Position numbers and translations under genes: made by a program. From assembly GCA_946184215.1 (NCBI GenBank), contig CAMHER010000113.1, forward strand, positions 1 to 6,360: 6,360 nt of DNA, in the 5' to 3' direction. Every line of letters begins with the position of its first letter. Position 1 is the first letter of the stretch. The notes beneath the pieces were generated by a model. It ran no database searches, was not told the DNA's origin, and worked only from the letters and a program-made list of their open reading frames with translations. The DNA comes from an uncultured Clostridia bacterium (lineage in GTDB: Bacteria > Bacillota > Clostridia > Oscillospirales > Oscillospiraceae). This document shows, one piece after another, positions 5,775-6,360 of this stretch.

Positions 5775-5804
5775 TAGACATTTTGCGACAGATTGTGTTA
5801 TGAT
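5775..5804 (+). promoter_or_regulatory. Extended -10 promoter of rnfC
   Basis: TAGACA (5775-5780, 5 of 6 to TTGACA) and TATGAT (5799-5804, 5 of 6) are 18 bp apart. TG at 5796-5797 makes an extended -10 (TGTTATGAT). The start would be near 5811, about 26 nt before the ATG. GAGGTGA (5823-5829) is the ribosome binding site, seven bases from the start codon. Confidence 0.78.
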
Positions 5805-5836
5805 ATGCGGGTACAAAAATGCGAGGTGAAGCGTAT

Positions 5837-6360
5837 ATGACCCATACATTCAAGCGCGGCGTACACCCCAATTACATGAAGGCCCCGGAGATCCCGATCT
5901 CTGTGGTCACGCCGCCTCCTCAGGTGATCATCCCCATGGCGCAGCATATCGGTGCGCCCGATAAGCCGCTTGTCGCCGTCGGCGATTATGTGAAGATGGG
6001 GCAGAAGATCGGCGAAAATCCCGCGCCTGTTTCCGCACCTGTTCACGCCTCCGTCTCCGGCAAGGTCGTCGCTGTCGAGCCGCGGCCGCATCCGCTCGGC
6101 GATATGATCATGTCCATCGTGATCGAAAACGACTATCAGGATACACCGTGCGAAGATCTTCAGCCGCTGACGGAACAGCAGTTGAAGGATCCCGACGCGA
6201 TCCTGACGCGCATCCGCGAGGCCGGCGTCGTCGGCATGGGCGGTGCGATGTTCCCGACGGCGTTCAAGATCCGCGGCGGCATCGGGAAGGTCGACAAGCT
6301 GGTCATCAACGGCGCCGAGTGCGAGCCTTATCTGAACGGCGACCATCTGACCATGCTGAA
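5837..6360 (+). CDS. rnfC: Electron transport complex subunit RnfC, N-terminal part
   Basis: The first 174 codons plus two bases are present; the gene runs off the right edge. RnfC is the peripheral NADH-side subunit of the membrane Rnf complex, which couples ferredoxin oxidation and NAD+ reduction to Na+ or H+ pumping. Residues about 5-105 form the N-terminal barrel-sandwich domain (VAVGDYVKMGQKIGE, then PVSAPVHASVSGKV). A glycine-rich nucleotide/flavin-binding stretch follows (GVVGMGGAMFPT, 130-141), then the signature NGAECEPY (158-165). The SLBB and 4Fe-4S cluster regions would lie outside the window, as would rnfD, G, E, A and B if the usual clostridial order holds. GAGGTGA lies seven bases before the ATG and a good promoter sits upstream, so rnfC is probably first in its operon. 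The truncation is due to the window edge, not a mutation. A distant relative (NqrA, PduS-like) is less likely, given the FKRGVHPNYMK start and the ECEPY motif. Confidence 0.93.
   Translation, partial: MTHTFKRGVHPNYMKAPEIPISVVTPPPQVIIPMAQHIGAPDKPLVAVGDYVKMGQKIGENPAPVSAPVHASVSGKVVAVEPRPHPLGDMIMSIVIENDYQDTPCEDLQPLTEQQLKDPDAILTRIREAGVVGMGGAMFPTAFKIRGGIGKVDKLVINGAECEPYLNGDHLTML

Larger units (their letters stand above)
5510..5836. other. 327-bp gene-free region between fprA and rnfC
   Basis: No believable coding frame is present. The left part (5510-5629) contains only weak inverted repeats, such as CTGCTGAGCAG flanked by GTTAA and TTAAC. A terminator hairpin follows at 5630-5658. The right half is AT-rich, with four TTGAC boxes, a 10-bp tandem repeat, an extended -10 promoter and the rnfC ribosome binding site. 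The about 115 bp between terminator and promoter is room enough for regulator binding. I see no riboswitch-like structure, since the leader after the likely start is only about 26 nt. Confidence 0.7.

Overview
The window is a low-complexity-free piece of bacterial chromosome with six complete genes and one gene cut by the right edge. Coding sequence has G/C-rich third positions and intergenic DNA is AT-rich. The genes have strong AGGAGG-type ribosome binding sites. The gene types (a clostridial left-handed beta-helix family, DUF4213/DUF364, an A-type flavodiiron protein, an Rnf complex) suggest an anaerobic member of the Clostridia, probably a gut-type Oscillospiraceae-like Firmicute. The taxon is an inference from gene content; no marker gene is present.

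Region 1 (1-2964) is an amino-sugar operon on the + strand: a stand-alone left-handed beta-helix acyltransferase related to the acetyltransferase half of GlmU, a glucosamine-6-phosphate deaminase (NagB), and a phosphoglucosamine mutase (GlmM). It closes with a very good intrinsic terminator. Together these enzymes could link fructose-6-P, glucosamine-6-P, glucosamine-1-P and N-acetylglucosamine-1-P. No uridyltransferase domain is present here.

Region 2 (2965-3813) is a single gene for a DUF4213/DUF364 (putative heavy-metal chelation) protein with its own extended -10 promoter. It ends at a terminator hairpin shared with a convergent small gene.

Region 3 (3814-5658) has a 120-residue protein of unknown function on the - strand, transcribed divergently from an FprA-type flavodiiron protein (oxygen or NO reductase). 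The 118-bp divergent spacer holds promoters for both directions and a perfect 10-bp tandem repeat. The flavodiiron gene is followed by a 12-bp hairpin terminator.

Region 4 (5659-6360) is a long promoter region followed by the first 174 codons of rnfC, presumably the first gene of an rnf operon (ferredoxin:NAD+ oxidoreductase, ion pump). The rnfC promoter is preceded by a 10-bp tandem repeat with the same TTTGAY-N4-TTTGAY pattern as the repeat in the divergent spacer.

I see no mobile element, CRISPR array, RNA gene or clearly new defence or biosynthetic system. The items most worth a second look are the compact amino-sugar module, with changed residues in the NagB allosteric pocket, and the matching tandem repeats in front of the redox genes.
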